Made by a program: the position numbers and the translations under genes. From Leptospirales bacterium (GTDB taxonomy: Bacteria; Spirochaetota; Leptospiria; Leptospirales; Leptonemataceae): a stretch of 49,995 nt of DNA. This document shows, piece by piece, positions 17,047 through 25,496 of this stretch. Position 1 is the stretch's first letter. Every line of letters starts with the position of its first letter. The stretch lies in contig JAIBBM010000031.1 in assembly GCA_019694685.1 (NCBI GenBank), forward strand, positions 1 to 49,995, written 5' to 3'. The notes beneath the pieces are model-generated. The model had not been told where the DNA came from and searched no databases. It saw nothing but the letters and a program-made list of their open reading frames with translations.

Positions 17047-17769
17047 ATGGCGCAGGCGAAGGCCCGAAAAAAAAGCAAATCAGCCGTCAGAGCAAAACCT
17101 GCGGCAAAAAAGAGTGCGAAAGCTCCCGCAAAGAAGGCTGCGAAGAAAACGACAGCGTGGCCCCAGGCGTTTCAAAAACTAATCCAGAAATACGGAAAAG
17201 AACCTCATCCCCTCAACTACTCCAGTCCCTACGAACTTCTAGTCAAAGTGGTTCTGTCGGCGCAAACAAACGACGCATTCATCAACAAAATCGCCCCTGA
17301 ATTCCTGAAAGCCTATCCTGACTTCCGCTCCATCGCTCGTGGCAGTGCAGAGGATTTGTATCCTTATTTGAAGGGAGTTCGAAATTTCGCAAATAAGTCC
17401 AAATGGCTTTTCGCTATCGCCTCGAAGCTCGAAGAGAGTGAACAAATTCCTCGCACGATGGAAGCGCTCACGGAACTGCCGGGAATCGGACGCAAATCTG
17501 CGAGCGTTCTTCTTCGAGAGCTGGGCGGCAAGGGTGCTGGAGTGATCGTAGACATTCACGTTCTGAGAGTGGCGCCTCGTCTTGGAATTTCAAAACAGGA
17601 AGACGCGGGAAAAATGGAGAAGGAAATCATGGCAGTTCTGCCGGAGTCCATGTGGGCAGACGCAGGAATGTGCATTTCATTCCTGGGCAGAGATGTATGC
17701 AGACCAACTGCTCCGGACTGTGGAAATTGCGTCATGCAGAAAGTCTGCGAGTACGCGGCAAAAAAATAG
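17047..17769 (+). CDS. nth: Endonuclease III-type DNA glycosylase with basic N-terminal tail
   Basis: HhH-GPD DNA glycosylase/AP lyase removing oxidised pyrimidines. The helix-hairpin-helix LPGIGRKSA carries catalytic Lys150 and VDIHVLRV carries catalytic Asp169. Cys218, 225, 228 and 234 give the C-x6-C-x2-C-x5-C spacing of the 4Fe-4S loop. The first 36 residues are almost all Lys, Ala, Arg and Ser (AKARKKSKSAVRAKPAAKKS and onward), resembling a histone H1-like tail, and are absent from E. coli Nth. The ATG follows the kdsD stop after one base. The tail may raise DNA affinity; that is inferred. Confidence 0.9.
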   Translation: MAQAKARKKSKSAVRAKPAAKKSAKAPAKKAAKKTTAWPQAFQKLIQKYGKEPHPLNYSSPYELLVKVVLSAQTNDAFINKIAPEFLKAYPDFRSIARGSAEDLYPYLKGVRNFANKSKWLFAIASKLEESEQIPRTMEALTELPGIGRKSASVLLRELGGKGAGVIVDIHVLRVAPRLGISKQEDAGKMEKEIMAVLPESMWADAGMCISFLGRDVCRPTAPDCGNCVMQKVCEYAAKK

Positions 17770-17810
17770 ATCCATGAACGTTGGGCGATCAAGACTGACG
17801 CGGAGAACCT

Positions 17811-18506
17811 GTGGGAGGGGAGAAGACACAGGAGCCGGCTGTACGGGATCTTGTGCAAGAGAAGCTGTCCCTGGTTGTCAAGTCAGGGAAATACGATCAG
17901 GCGCACGGAACAGTGGCCTATTCATTTGGACATGCGGGGCGAGCTTTCCCCGTCTGTTTCGGAAGTGCGATGTGCCTCGCGCTGTTATTTGGTTCGGGCC
18001 AGTTGATTCGATCCGGTGTTCCTTTCATGCTCATAGCTGCCTTGACGGCCTTTGGAATCAGCCTCATCTTGCTCGGAGCTTACATGCGAAATCAAGTCGT
18101 TCTCAATCTAAAAGAGAGGATATTTACGATCAAGGGTCTGTTTGGTGCACAGACAGGCAGAATTGTTTCAGTGGGTGTCAACCCTTGCCGGACGCTAACC
18201 GCACATAGCCGCATCATCTGGATGGAAACCCATTACTATCTTTTCCTTTTTGATGGAGGGCGCATCCATCGCATCAGTCCCCTGAAGGATTTCAAGGAAC
18301 ACCTGGTCGATCTTGCGCGCGATTTGTCTCTGCGCGCGAATGTTGCCTATGTGGCAGGCCCGGTCCGATTGTCATCCGGTAAACAACTGAACCCTGCAAG
18401 TGTCGAGTTCATCATGAACTGGTGGATTGCCGCCGCGATCCTCGCCGGTGCCTTCGCAGGGATTGCGCCAAGAATCCTTATAGAGCTTGTTTCGAAATAT
18501 GTATAG
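17811..18506 (+). CDS. Membrane protein of unknown function with PH-like central part
   Basis: Unrecognised 231-residue protein starting at GTG, with GGAG nine bases before it. Two adjacent hydrophobic helices lie at about residues 45-95. A soluble segment follows that looks like a small bacterial PH-type beta domain (VLNLKERIFTIKGLFG, YYLFLFDGGRIHRI). A last hydrophobic helix lies near the C-terminus (WWIAAAILAGAFAGIA). It begins a stretch of poorly characterised small genes. No function proposed. Confidence 0.55.
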   Translation: MGGEKTQEPAVRDLVQEKLSLVVKSGKYDQAHGTVAYSFGHAGRAFPVCFGSAMCLALLFGSGQLIRSGVPFMLIAALTAFGISLILLGAYMRNQVVLNLKERIFTIKGLFGAQTGRIVSVGVNPCRTLTAHSRIIWMETHYYLFLFDGGRIHRISPLKDFKEHLVDLARDLSLRANVAYVAGPVRLSSGKQLNPASVEFIMNWWIAAAILAGAFAGIAPRILIELVSKYV

Positions 18507-19259
18507 TCGAGCGGAGAACAGACGAAAAAAGAGAGGATCATGGCAGGTTGTGAGGAATAGCATTTCAAAAACAAAAACCTGGAATCTGATAAACGGGTCC
18601 GCTCCAGGTTTGTGGGCGATTGCGACATTCTTGTTTGTATGCAAATTGCTTAACAGCCATCGCGAAAAACCGCCTGGGGCCAAAAACGATTGAGACCACC
18701 AGAAAGCCGACATTGATTGTCTCAATCGAGGAGTCGGAGCATTTTCTGCGAGTCGTCTGGCAAGGAGAGGCAGACCATCAAAGCTCGTATTGGCCAAGCG
18801 GCCCCTGCAGATGCTAGTGACATCCTTACGCAAAAGGAAGCTTGCTTTCGTCGTAAGGAACTGGCAACAAACATCACGATTGAATCCGGGGAATAAGTCG
18901 CTTGTCCGAAGGGAGAAACCTTCATGGAGCCAAACGGGGAAATCCTGGCGAAGCAGAAGCAGGCGCTGGTCTTCTTGCCGGATTCAGGACCCGGTGACCG
19001 GAGCAACGAGATTTCCAGAGCGGAAATCACGGAACTGAAATGGCGCGGGAGGAACGGGTCTCCTGAGCTGACGATATCCTTAGGAATCCTTCAACCCGAG
19101 CGTGAAACTAGAATCGGCCATGCATATTTCCTCTATCCTTTAACGGTTCCAGTTGATATTGTAACTGCCCCGTTTCAGCTGCTCTATTTTGGGCCTTTCA
19201 ACTACTTGTTGATCCTTTACTGCACGATTGGCTGGTCCTGCAAAAACGGGCTTGGCTGA
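18487..19259 (+). pseudogene. Decayed gene; C-terminal part resembles YceK-like lipoproteins
   Basis: Protein-like sequence continues through three frames in turn. One frame gives SAPGLWAIATFLFVC and ends in KPPGAK. The next carries TIETTRKPTLIVSIEESEHF up to about 18780. The third gives PADASDILTQKEACFRRKE, is broken by a TAA at about 18895-18897, then is open from the ATG at 18924 to 19259. Both frame changes fit one extra A, in AAAAA near 18685 and AAA near 18781. The 111-residue open end has a PLTVPVDIVTAPFQLLYFGP segment like the C-terminal region of YceK/YidQ-type lipoproteins. A good Shine-Dalgarno (AGGGAGA) precedes 18924, so the 3' part alone could be translated. Confidence 0.4.
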
Positions 19260-19371
19260 AATGAACCGAAGGAACCATTGCACTTTCCAGAGAATCGCGA
19301 CTCATGCGCAAATGGCGGATCCATCCGCCAATTCCATTTGACTGACCAAAGAATACTCAGCCTGCTTGGCT

Positions 19372-19839
19372 ATGAAACTTTCGATCGCGGTGATTCTTTC
19401 AATGCTGTCATTTGCGTGTAAAGACACCAGGCCCATCAGACAAATCGAGCTCTCCAAATTCAAGTGTGATAAGTCTGCAAAAGAACTCTCAGATCAACCA
19501 GTAGCAATTTCTGGCTATCTCGTACCGCCTGTGGTTATTTTTTGCAAGTCTGGCAAATGCTCTGTGAACCTGCAACTGACAGAGGAGCAGCTCGAACCCT
19601 CTGTTACTATAGACCTTGTGCCCGGAAGCGGACCTAACACAATGGATATGCCTCCTGAGAATTTCAGAAAAACAGACTTCGCGTTCAGGGACGCTGCAGG
19701 GAAAGGCCATAGATCGAACGAACAAGTAGTTGTAACGGGAATTTTTGATTTCACGGACGCCTACGAGACGATCCCGAACGGGTGCAGGATAAGGCAAGTA
19801 CGCGAAATACGCCCTGAAGGACAATTTCTTGCGAAATGA
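19372..19839 (+). CDS. Small lipoprotein of unknown function
   Basis: Starts at ATG 19372 (a TTG two codons earlier is also in frame). The signal peptide ends in the lipobox LSFAC at residues 13-17. The mature part of about 140 residues is beta-rich and has two close Cys residues (FCKSGKCSV) and another late Cys (NGCRIRQ). No family recognised. The stop overlaps the next gene by four bases (ATGA), so they are coupled. Confidence 0.6.
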   Translation: MKLSIAVILSMLSFACKDTRPIRQIELSKFKCDKSAKELSDQPVAISGYLVPPVVIFCKSGKCSVNLQLTEEQLEPSVTIDLVPGSGPNTMDMPPENFRKTDFAFRDAAGKGHRSNEQVVVTGIFDFTDAYETIPNGCRIRQVREIRPEGQFLAK

Positions 19840-20081
19840 AAAAACAACAGATTCCGGGCCAAAGCCCTCATCAAATACCGCCGGAGCTGATCGAAGCTGC
19901 ACGCAACAATCCAAACAGCTTCGTTTACAAAATTGATGGTTCCTATCCTATCCGTGATCCGTTAGGCGACGCTGTACCAGCATCTGCCATTGTGGGGGCA
20001 TGGAAAGTAGATGGTAATGGAAACATCACCGGCGATTTCGTTCCCAATCCCAACTACAGACCATGGAAGCCAGATGCGTAG
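19836..20081 (+). CDS. Small cytoplasmic protein, unknown
   Basis: An 81-residue protein without signal or membrane helices, Pro- and Asn-rich. It ends in a compact conserved-looking tail, GAWKVDGNGNITGDFVPNPN. Coupled to the lipoprotein before it by an ATGA overlap. I do not recognise the family. Confidence 0.55.
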   Translation: MKKQQIPGQSPHQIPPELIEAARNNPNSFVYKIDGSYPIRDPLGDAVPASAIVGAWKVDGNGNITGDFVPNPNYRPWKPDA

Positions 20082-20090
20082 CCCGGGCAC

Positions 20091-20561
20091 ATGAAAGAAT
20101 TACAGCAACATTTTTGGAAAATGAGCATAGGGTTTTCCTTCCGGGTACCCCTCCGTATAGATCAGGTAGAGATCCGAATTCACAAATTACTTACTCCAGA
20201 AAAGGGATGGGTTTCTGGACGCGGGTTTGAAGGTGAGTGCAGTGGAGGCAGTTTCTGGATGCGAGAATACGTCCCTTCCTTCCAGAGGCGCGCAACCATT
20301 CGCTTCTTTCTAAAAGGAGACTACACGGCGGAGGGCGCTGAATCCACGAACGTGTTCTTAGCTGCAGACGGGAAGTTCTCCCTCTTTCTTGGCTTCTTGT
20401 TGCTGGCATTTGGTTTGTTTATCTGCGCCGTAGGAAACTCCCCGGTTATCTTGATTCTAATCCCGGTTGCGCTGCTCTACTGGCCCGTAACTGCTGTGCG
20501 GTTCAGGAATAGCATCCAACGACAAGTTCAAGCAGTCCGCGCCGCACTGGAAGCGAGATGA
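20091..20561 (+). CDS. Small membrane protein, unknown
   Basis: A 156-residue protein: a beta-rich N-terminal half, then two hydrophobic helices (FSLFLGFLLLAFGLFICAVG and PVILILIPVALLYWPV) near residues 97-135 and a short charged tail. The ATG at 20121 is an alternative start. It sits 9 bases after the previous gene in the same direction. No function proposed. Confidence 0.5.
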   Translation: MKELQQHFWKMSIGFSFRVPLRIDQVEIRIHKLLTPEKGWVSGRGFEGECSGGSFWMREYVPSFQRRATIRFFLKGDYTAEGAESTNVFLAADGKFSLFLGFLLLAFGLFICAVGNSPVILILIPVALLYWPVTAVRFRNSIQRQVQAVRAALEAR

Positions 20562-20586
20562 AATCCAACGACGAAACGTTGATATC

Positions 20587-20790
20587 ATGAATGATTTTGC
20601 AGCCAACGTGGCCGGGCTACTTGGTCGCATAGGCGCAATTTGCTTTGCCGCCTCAATGCTTGTAGGCACTTTCTACTTGTTCTACGTTACGATTCGTGCC
20701 TATTTGCGGTTTGCATGGAACATTTTGATAAGCGTACTCCCATACCTGATTCTGCTCGTCGCGCTGCAACTGTACTGGAGGCATTGTTGA
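20587..20790 (+). CDS. Small membrane protein (67 aa), unknown
   Basis: Two predicted membrane helices (residues about 8-35 and 43-62) and almost nothing else. It is supported mainly by its position in a same-strand row and by the TTGA overlap of its stop with the start of the next gene. Confidence 0.45.
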   Translation: MNDFAANVAGLLGRIGAICFAASMLVGTFYLFYVTIRAYLRFAWNILISVLPYLILLVALQLYWRHC

Positions 20791-21275
20791 TTCGCGCACT
20801 CGCCATATGGACCATGCTCGCGCAATTGTGCATGGGCCTGAATTGCATCGGGCTCGGTGCCGGTTTCTTCGAATCTACCGAGCGCTTTCATTCTGGGCCA
20901 GACTCAAATCCAATTACGTCCAGCGAACTGAGGGACCGTGAGGGCGCACCAGATGCAATTGTAAAAACCAGTTCTGAGACTGAGGAGTGGTACTACTATT
21001 ACTACAAGCCCCTCGGCTTTGACGAGCTAAGGACTCCGATTGGCTACCGATGGTGGGGGCCGTATCTGCATGCTGGCTGCATCGGTATTCCACTTGTAGT
21101 TCCCATTGGGCGTGACTACCGCAAGTATGTAATCCGAAAACAACAGACAGAAGCTTCCTATTCCACGGATACCAATCTTTGTTTTGCGGGATGCATGTGC
21201 ACGTTCGTCCCGCACAATGACAAATGTGAGTGCTCTTTCGGTTGTGACTCAAATTTCGCGAACATGCTACGGTAG
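20787..21275 (+). CDS. Cys-rich exported protein or lipoprotein, unknown
   Basis: Best start is the TTG at 20787, which overlaps the previous stop (TTGA). It gives a hydrophobic signal (ALAIWTMLAQLCMGLNCIG) with possible lipobox Cys residues. The mature part has a DREGAPDAIVKTSS segment, a run of five Tyr, and a C-terminal third with six or more Cys (NLCFAGCMCTF, CECSFGC), unusual for this genome and suggesting disulphides. The reading frame stays open upstream to 20640, but that part duplicates the small membrane gene in another frame. Confidence 0.5.
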   Translation: MIRALAIWTMLAQLCMGLNCIGLGAGFFESTERFHSGPDSNPITSSELRDREGAPDAIVKTSSETEEWYYYYYKPLGFDELRTPIGYRWWGPYLHAGCIGIPLVVPIGRDYRKYVIRKQQTEASYSTDTNLCFAGCMCTFVPHNDKCECSFGCDSNFANMLR

Positions 21276-21314
21276 GAAAGAGCGCGAGTCACGAAGAATC
21301 AGGGGAATACTGAC

Positions 21315-21893
21315 ATGAGAAGAATCTTACCGAGACTAATCGAAATGCTTCTTCAGAATGCTCCAGTCCTCTTCCTGGCGTTTGCATCCTGCAAACAAGA
21401 CAAGATTCCTGCCATTGAAAAAATCCCTGGCAAACCGATCCGTGAACAGACTTTCACTTTTCAGGATTCATTGCTGGGACCGGTCACTTTTGTTCCTGTA
21501 AAAGATGAATCGGCTCCTCCGCACGAACAACTCAAGATCTACTTGAAACTCGGCGACGGCTCGCATACAAAACTCCCTGACGCTGATATCAACTTCATCT
21601 TCCACGATATGGATGCCGTATCCTTTGTGGACGTGGACGAAAATGGTCTGACAGACATTATCATCATATCTCAGTACATATCAGGTATTGGACGCGATGC
21701 AGCCCGACCCTTTCGAATGGCGATCATATATCTTAGACGCACGGATGGCTTCGAGTTTGATTTCGAAGATAGCTGGAGGGTTTCAGAGCTTGCGAAAGGG
21801 AACTTAAATATCGCCCGAGTACGAACTCTTTTCAGAGAGGTGACCAGGCATGCCGCAAAAGATGGAGGGACTGGGAAAGTTAGGCGGCCTTGA
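21315..21893 (+). CDS. Lipoprotein of unknown function
   Basis: A 192-residue protein with AGGGGAA upstream of the ATG. A long signal ends in the lipobox AFASC (about Cys26). The mature part contains a VDVDENGLTDIIIIS segment, similar to FG-GAP/VCBS calcium-loop strands, which suggests a small beta domain. It converges with the AraC-type sensor gene, 28 bases apart. Confidence 0.6.
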   Translation: MRRILPRLIEMLLQNAPVLFLAFASCKQDKIPAIEKIPGKPIREQTFTFQDSLLGPVTFVPVKDESAPPHEQLKIYLKLGDGSHTKLPDADINFIFHDMDAVSFVDVDENGLTDIIIISQYISGIGRDAARPFRMAIIYLRRTDGFEFDFEDSWRVSELAKGNLNIARVRTLFREVTRHAAKDGGTGKVRRP

Positions 21894-21921
21894 AAGTGCG
21901 TCCGAAATTCCCAACATGGTG

Positions 21922-23493
21922 TCAGGGCCGCCGGAGAGTACTGTTTCGCCTACGGTACTCTGTTGGCGTGAGCCCGGTCTGCAATTTGAATTCGCGATTG
22001 AAAGCGGCCTTCGTTCCGAATCCAGTATCCAGCGCAATGGCAAGGACAGTGCGATCGAGCTGGGTCTCAAGGAGTTCCTGGGCCTTCATTACTCGTCTAG
22101 AATTGATCAGGCGGCGGAAGCCCATGCCGTACAGAACATTGATCAACTCAGACAATTGATCAGGACGAATTTTCAGAAGCAATGCGAGTTTCGCAATGCT
22201 CAAAGTCTCGTCCTCATAAACTCCCTGGCTCAGTTGTTCTTCCAATCGCAATCGCAGTTGCTCAATGTCCAGTCCCGTGAGTCTTGATTTCCGTGCGAGT
22301 GACTCGCGAAAGGTCTCCATTTGACCCGACGTTTCAAATCGGATTCTGGAAACCATGGAAGCGAAGAATACGGAATACTCAACGAGGTATGCGTACCATA
22401 CGGAGTTCTTCCAAATGAGGTTGCCAGAAAAAACAACGCCGGACATCAGATAACAAAACATGAACACCGAAAAAACCGGCATGCCGAAGATAGGATACAG
22501 GGCGGGTCGAAACCCACGCCTGTATGCGATGATTGCCGTCGGATAGAATAGAAGATTCGAATACATCATCAAAATCCGCGCCAGAACATCAACTACCAGG
22601 TGCGGAAAGACTCCGATGACGGTGAGCAAACCTGCGGCGCAATTGGCAATTGCATACCAACGACTGAACTTGTTCAGGCGCGGAAAGAGATCAGACATCG
22701 GGATGAGCCTTGTCCACAAAAGCAGAATGCTTCCTGCCGCGAAGAGTCCGATTCCGAAATGGAGCTGATCATCAGAGAATCTAGTCGTCTTCAACGCCAT
22801 TCTGAGGAACGAACCGTCGAGCAGGCACCCATAGGCGAGTGACGAAACATTGAAGAGACAGTAGTAGAGAGAAAGAGGAGCTCTCAGCCGAAACCAGACA
22901 AAACTATTTGCAACAAAGACAAGCAGACTCATCCCAACGAAGGCTACAAATAGATCGCGAACAGAAAAGGATCGCGTCCCAAAGGTCAAATTGTCTTCGA
23001 GTGTCAGGCCAATATAGATCTCAGCATTGCCAACGAACCGAACATAATACACTCTTTCCTGATTTGATGGCAGCTCAAGTGCAAAGGTGGGCTGTTTGGC
23101 GGGAACACTTGCACGGGTAACCGATACTGAATCTCCGCTCTCTTCCACGAGTCGCAAATTACCGTCACGGTGCTCGAACAAATCGACGTGATCAATCCAC
23201 GGATATTCCGAAATCAGGAGCCAGTGAGTGGGAGCTGTACGATTTCGGACATGGAAACGTACCCATACTGGCCCTTCCACATACCCAAAGCTTTCCTGCG
23301 CCCATTGGGTCTCTTTCCAGGTGCATTCACTTTCTACCTTCGCCGGATCGAAAGGCCCATTCAGGCACACCTCGCTCATCGAGAGTATATCCTCACGGAT
23401 ACCCTGAACGGTCAAATCGACTACCCTTTCCGCAAAAGCTGGAGACTGAAGTGCGCAGCAAACCACGAAGCAACAGACAAATCTAAAGATCAT
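21922..23493 (-). CDS. Membrane-bound AraC-family regulator with 7TMR-DISM sensor
   Basis: One-component sensor-regulator of 523 residues. After a signal peptide (ending AFAE), residues about 25-155 form a 7TMR-DISMED2 periplasmic domain (YVEGPVWVRFHVRN, WLLISEYPWIDHVDLFE). About residues 180-375 contain the seven helices of the 7TMR-DISM module. The last 110 residues are an AraC-type double helix-turn-helix (LSIAKLALLLKIRPDQLSEL, VLAIALDTGFGTKAAFNREF, TGLTPTEYRRR). The domain order implies an external ligand is sensed and the DNA-binding part acts while membrane-tethered. Such fusions are common in Leptospira. Its targets may be the flanking lipoprotein genes; that is a guess. Confidence 0.88.
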   Translation of the reverse strand: MIFRFVCCFVVCCALQSPAFAERVVDLTVQGIREDILSMSEVCLNGPFDPAKVESECTWKETQWAQESFGYVEGPVWVRFHVRNRTAPTHWLLISEYPWIDHVDLFEHRDGNLRLVEESGDSVSVTRASVPAKQPTFALELPSNQERVYYVRFVGNAEIYIGLTLEDNLTFGTRSFSVRDLFVAFVGMSLLVFVANSFVWFRLRAPLSLYYCLFNVSSLAYGCLLDGSFLRMALKTTRFSDDQLHFGIGLFAAGSILLLWTRLIPMSDLFPRLNKFSRWYAIANCAAGLLTVIGVFPHLVVDVLARILMMYSNLLFYPTAIIAYRRGFRPALYPIFGMPVFSVFMFCYLMSGVVFSGNLIWKNSVWYAYLVEYSVFFASMVSRIRFETSGQMETFRESLARKSRLTGLDIEQLRLRLEEQLSQGVYEDETLSIAKLALLLKIRPDQLSELINVLYGMGFRRLINSRRVMKAQELLETQLDRTVLAIALDTGFGTKAAFNREFKLQTGLTPTEYRRRNSTLRRP

Positions 23494-23611
23494 TCGTTCC
23501 TACGCGGAGAGAATTCCGTCTCCTTCACTTTTCTGCAGGAATATTTTCTAACCGCGACCACAATCATGAATCAAGTCGACAAGCACCTATGTCCAGGACT
23601 AAAATGAGCCC

Positions 23612-23863
23612 ATGTTGACAAATGTTGGAAAACTCTTGTTGCCGATTTCTGTGGCTTGCTTGAGCAGCTGTCAGAGCGCTACGCACGTATACAGTGCAGT
23701 ACCCTTCGCAGAAGACTCAATCTTGATCTCTGCAATGGCACAGCCACGTCCGGGCAGCGGAAACGCACTTGAGCCGTACATTGCTAGGTGCAAGATTCAG
23801 GCCAACCAGGACCTTGAATGCACAAAGATGATGGTCGAATGGCCGGATGGAGAAGGTCAATGA
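23612..23863 (+). CDS. Small lipoprotein 1 of a coupled array
   Basis: An 83-residue protein with signal peptide and lipobox LSSC (Cys20). The mature part ends with a pattern shared with the next two genes: RC-x9-C-TKMM. Its stop overlaps the next start as ATGA. Function unknown. Confidence 0.6.
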   Translation: MLTNVGKLLLPISVACLSSCQSATHVYSAVPFAEDSILISAMAQPRPGSGNALEPYIARCKIQANQDLECTKMMVEWPDGEGQ

Positions 23864-24129
23864 AGAGACTACTCTTATCAATCACACTCTGTATGAGCTC
23901 TACGATCGCATGCACAACTACGTCAGGCCTCCTGGATCCACGGGGATCGTCCGACGGAAAGCGCATTACGGCCAGAAAATCCGAACTCACATTCTACTGT
24001 TTCTGGGCCAGCCTTCATTGGATCGACGTTGAATGCGAAGTGAGTGCATCGAATATCCTGCAATGCCGGAAAATGAATCCATCTTTCCAGCTTCGGGATG
24101 CGATCATTGTGGAGGGCAAGAAGCTATGA
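23860..24129 (+). CDS. Small lipoprotein 2 of a coupled array
   Basis: From ATG 23860, 89 residues, lipobox TIAC (Cys18). It carries EC-x9-C-RKM, matching the motif of its neighbour, and ends in VEGKKL. It overlaps both neighbours as ATGA, so all three are translated in series. Function unknown. Confidence 0.6.
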   Translation: MKRLLLSITLCMSSTIACTTTSGLLDPRGSSDGKRITARKSELTFYCFWASLHWIDVECEVSASNILQCRKMNPSFQLRDAIIVEGKKL

Positions 24130-24320
24130 AAGCAGCCATGTTCCTACTGCTGGCAGTGTGCGCGTGCAAATCGTTCGAAACCGTTGTTCTGGTACCAACG
24201 AACCAGGGAACTTATCGGATTGCTCGCATTGACTGGGCCATTTCGGACGAAGCAGAGTTTTGCAAGCGCGAGGAGGGAAGAATAAAATGCAAGAAAGTCA
24301 ACGTAAGATTCCCCGAATAG
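24126..24320 (+). CDS. Small lipoprotein 3 of a coupled array
   Basis: From ATG 24126, 64 residues: signal with lipobox AVCAC, mature part beginning KSFETVVLVP and ending FC-x8-C-KKV. This is the third copy of the C-x(8-9)-C-[TRK]-K pattern. The next gene starts inside its last 34 bases behind a strong GAGGAGGGAAG ribosome site. Confidence 0.6.
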   Translation: MKAAMFLLLAVCACKSFETVVLVPTNQGTYRIARIDWAISDEAEFCKREEGRIKCKKVNVRFPE

Positions 24321-24901
24321 GAAAGTGGCTCACTATCGTAGTATTAACATCGACGATGCCGAGTTGTATCACGTGGTACACAGGAAAACCAGACCAGACA
24401 ACCACCCTTGATAACAAAGAGGAATTTCACTTTTCCGTTACGTCATACGGCGAAGCTGGAGTCGGAGCAATAGCAAAAGCAGACGTAGCCGTGGCCGAGA
24501 TGTTGCGGAAATTTGGCTACACCCGGGCCGTGCAGGAAAAGTCGCGACTGGATTATCAGAATAAGGGCGGACGAGATCCTTTTATTGAGATTGCGTGTTC
24601 GCAGTCCCATGTAGTGCGGTGGCAGAGCGCCTCTGCCTACTGGGCAGTTGCTTCCCTGGGAACGCTGGGAGTCATCCCCCATTTCGGGTCGCAGGATCTA
24701 CAAGTCGATGTGGCTCTCTATCACTTCGATGCGACAAAGGGATCGTTCGTCGCAAAAAGAATCCGCTCTTACAACATGAAAGGCTACCGCTTCTCCGGCA
24801 TCCTCGCTCTCCCCGTTTTCTGGGTGTCCTGGATCGCGGATGGCGAAAAGGAGGTCGTTCGGCGCGCAGTTCTTGATTTTCTACAGGAGCCCTTAATTTG
24901 A
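24287..24901 (+). CDS. Lipoprotein 4 of a coupled array
   Basis: Start chosen at ATG 24287 because GAGGAGG lies 7-12 bases before it. Protein of 204 residues, lipobox MPSC. The mature part opens with a WYTGKP segment and has a central AVASLGTLGVIPHFGSQD stretch and a late hydrophobic part (FSGILALPVFWVSWIADG). This is reminiscent of small leptospiral lipoproteins with a membrane-associated core. Stop and next start overlap as TTGA. Confidence 0.65.
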   Translation: MQESQRKIPRIGKWLTIVVLTSTMPSCITWYTGKPDQTTTLDNKEEFHFSVTSYGEAGVGAIAKADVAVAEMLRKFGYTRAVQEKSRLDYQNKGGRDPFIEIACSQSHVVRWQSASAYWAVASLGTLGVIPHFGSQDLQVDVALYHFDATKGSFVAKRIRSYNMKGYRFSGILALPVFWVSWIADGEKEVVRRAVLDFLQEPLI

Positions 24902-25479
24902 AATTTGCATCTTTGCTTCTACTTTTTCTTCTCTCTTGCACAACTTACTACGCGGGAGTGAAGGCTCCAGCAGAAGACGCAAAGCTTCTGCAGATCGCCT
25001 ACCGCAAGCCGCCTTTACTGATTCCAAAGGTGAACGGCGTCTCGTACGGTTTCCTCCTGAACCCGATCTTTTTTACGCAGCCGGGTCGCAACGATCTGGA
25101 CGTACTCTACTCAGTAGTCACAGGAGCAAATTCCTCAATAGGGTCGCGCGAAACTATTCCCGTGAGCGTAGAGGGTGCCGGTGGGACTTCCATTGTTGTG
25201 TGCGATCAAACTGCTCCAGACATGAGCTCATTTAGCGTTCACTTCTATTCTGTTCCATTTCACCTCACAGATGATCACGAAGGGAAGCGACTGCTGGACG
25301 CGGCTTGCGAGGTGTTTGATTGGGTTACAGCTGGACGAAACCTGGACGTAGCTCGCGCACTGAAGTGGGGATTGCCACTCTCCATGCGCAGCCATCGCGG
25401 AGCAACTCTGGCGGATCACATACGAAAAGAAGCGCAGGACAAGAAAAATCCAGATTTGCTGAAGCTGATTGAAAAATGA
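24898..25479 (+). CDS. Lipoprotein 5 of a coupled array
   Basis: Starts at TTG overlapping the previous stop. 193 residues, signal MKFASLLLLFLLSC with Cys14. The first mature residues TTYYAG resemble ITWYTG of the gene before. The C-terminal 60 residues are helical and look like a single ankyrin-type unit (NLDVARALKWGLPLSMRSHRG, then ATLADHIRKEA and DLLKLIEK). It converges with the aldehyde dehydrogenase gene 17 bases away. Confidence 0.65.
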   Translation: MKFASLLLLFLLSCTTYYAGVKAPAEDAKLLQIAYRKPPLLIPKVNGVSYGFLLNPIFFTQPGRNDLDVLYSVVTGANSSIGSRETIPVSVEGAGGTSIVVCDQTAPDMSSFSVHFYSVPFHLTDDHEGKRLLDAACEVFDWVTAGRNLDVARALKWGLPLSMRSHRGATLADHIRKEAQDKKNPDLLKLIEK

Positions 25480-25496
25480 TTCAGATCGCGCAGGCG

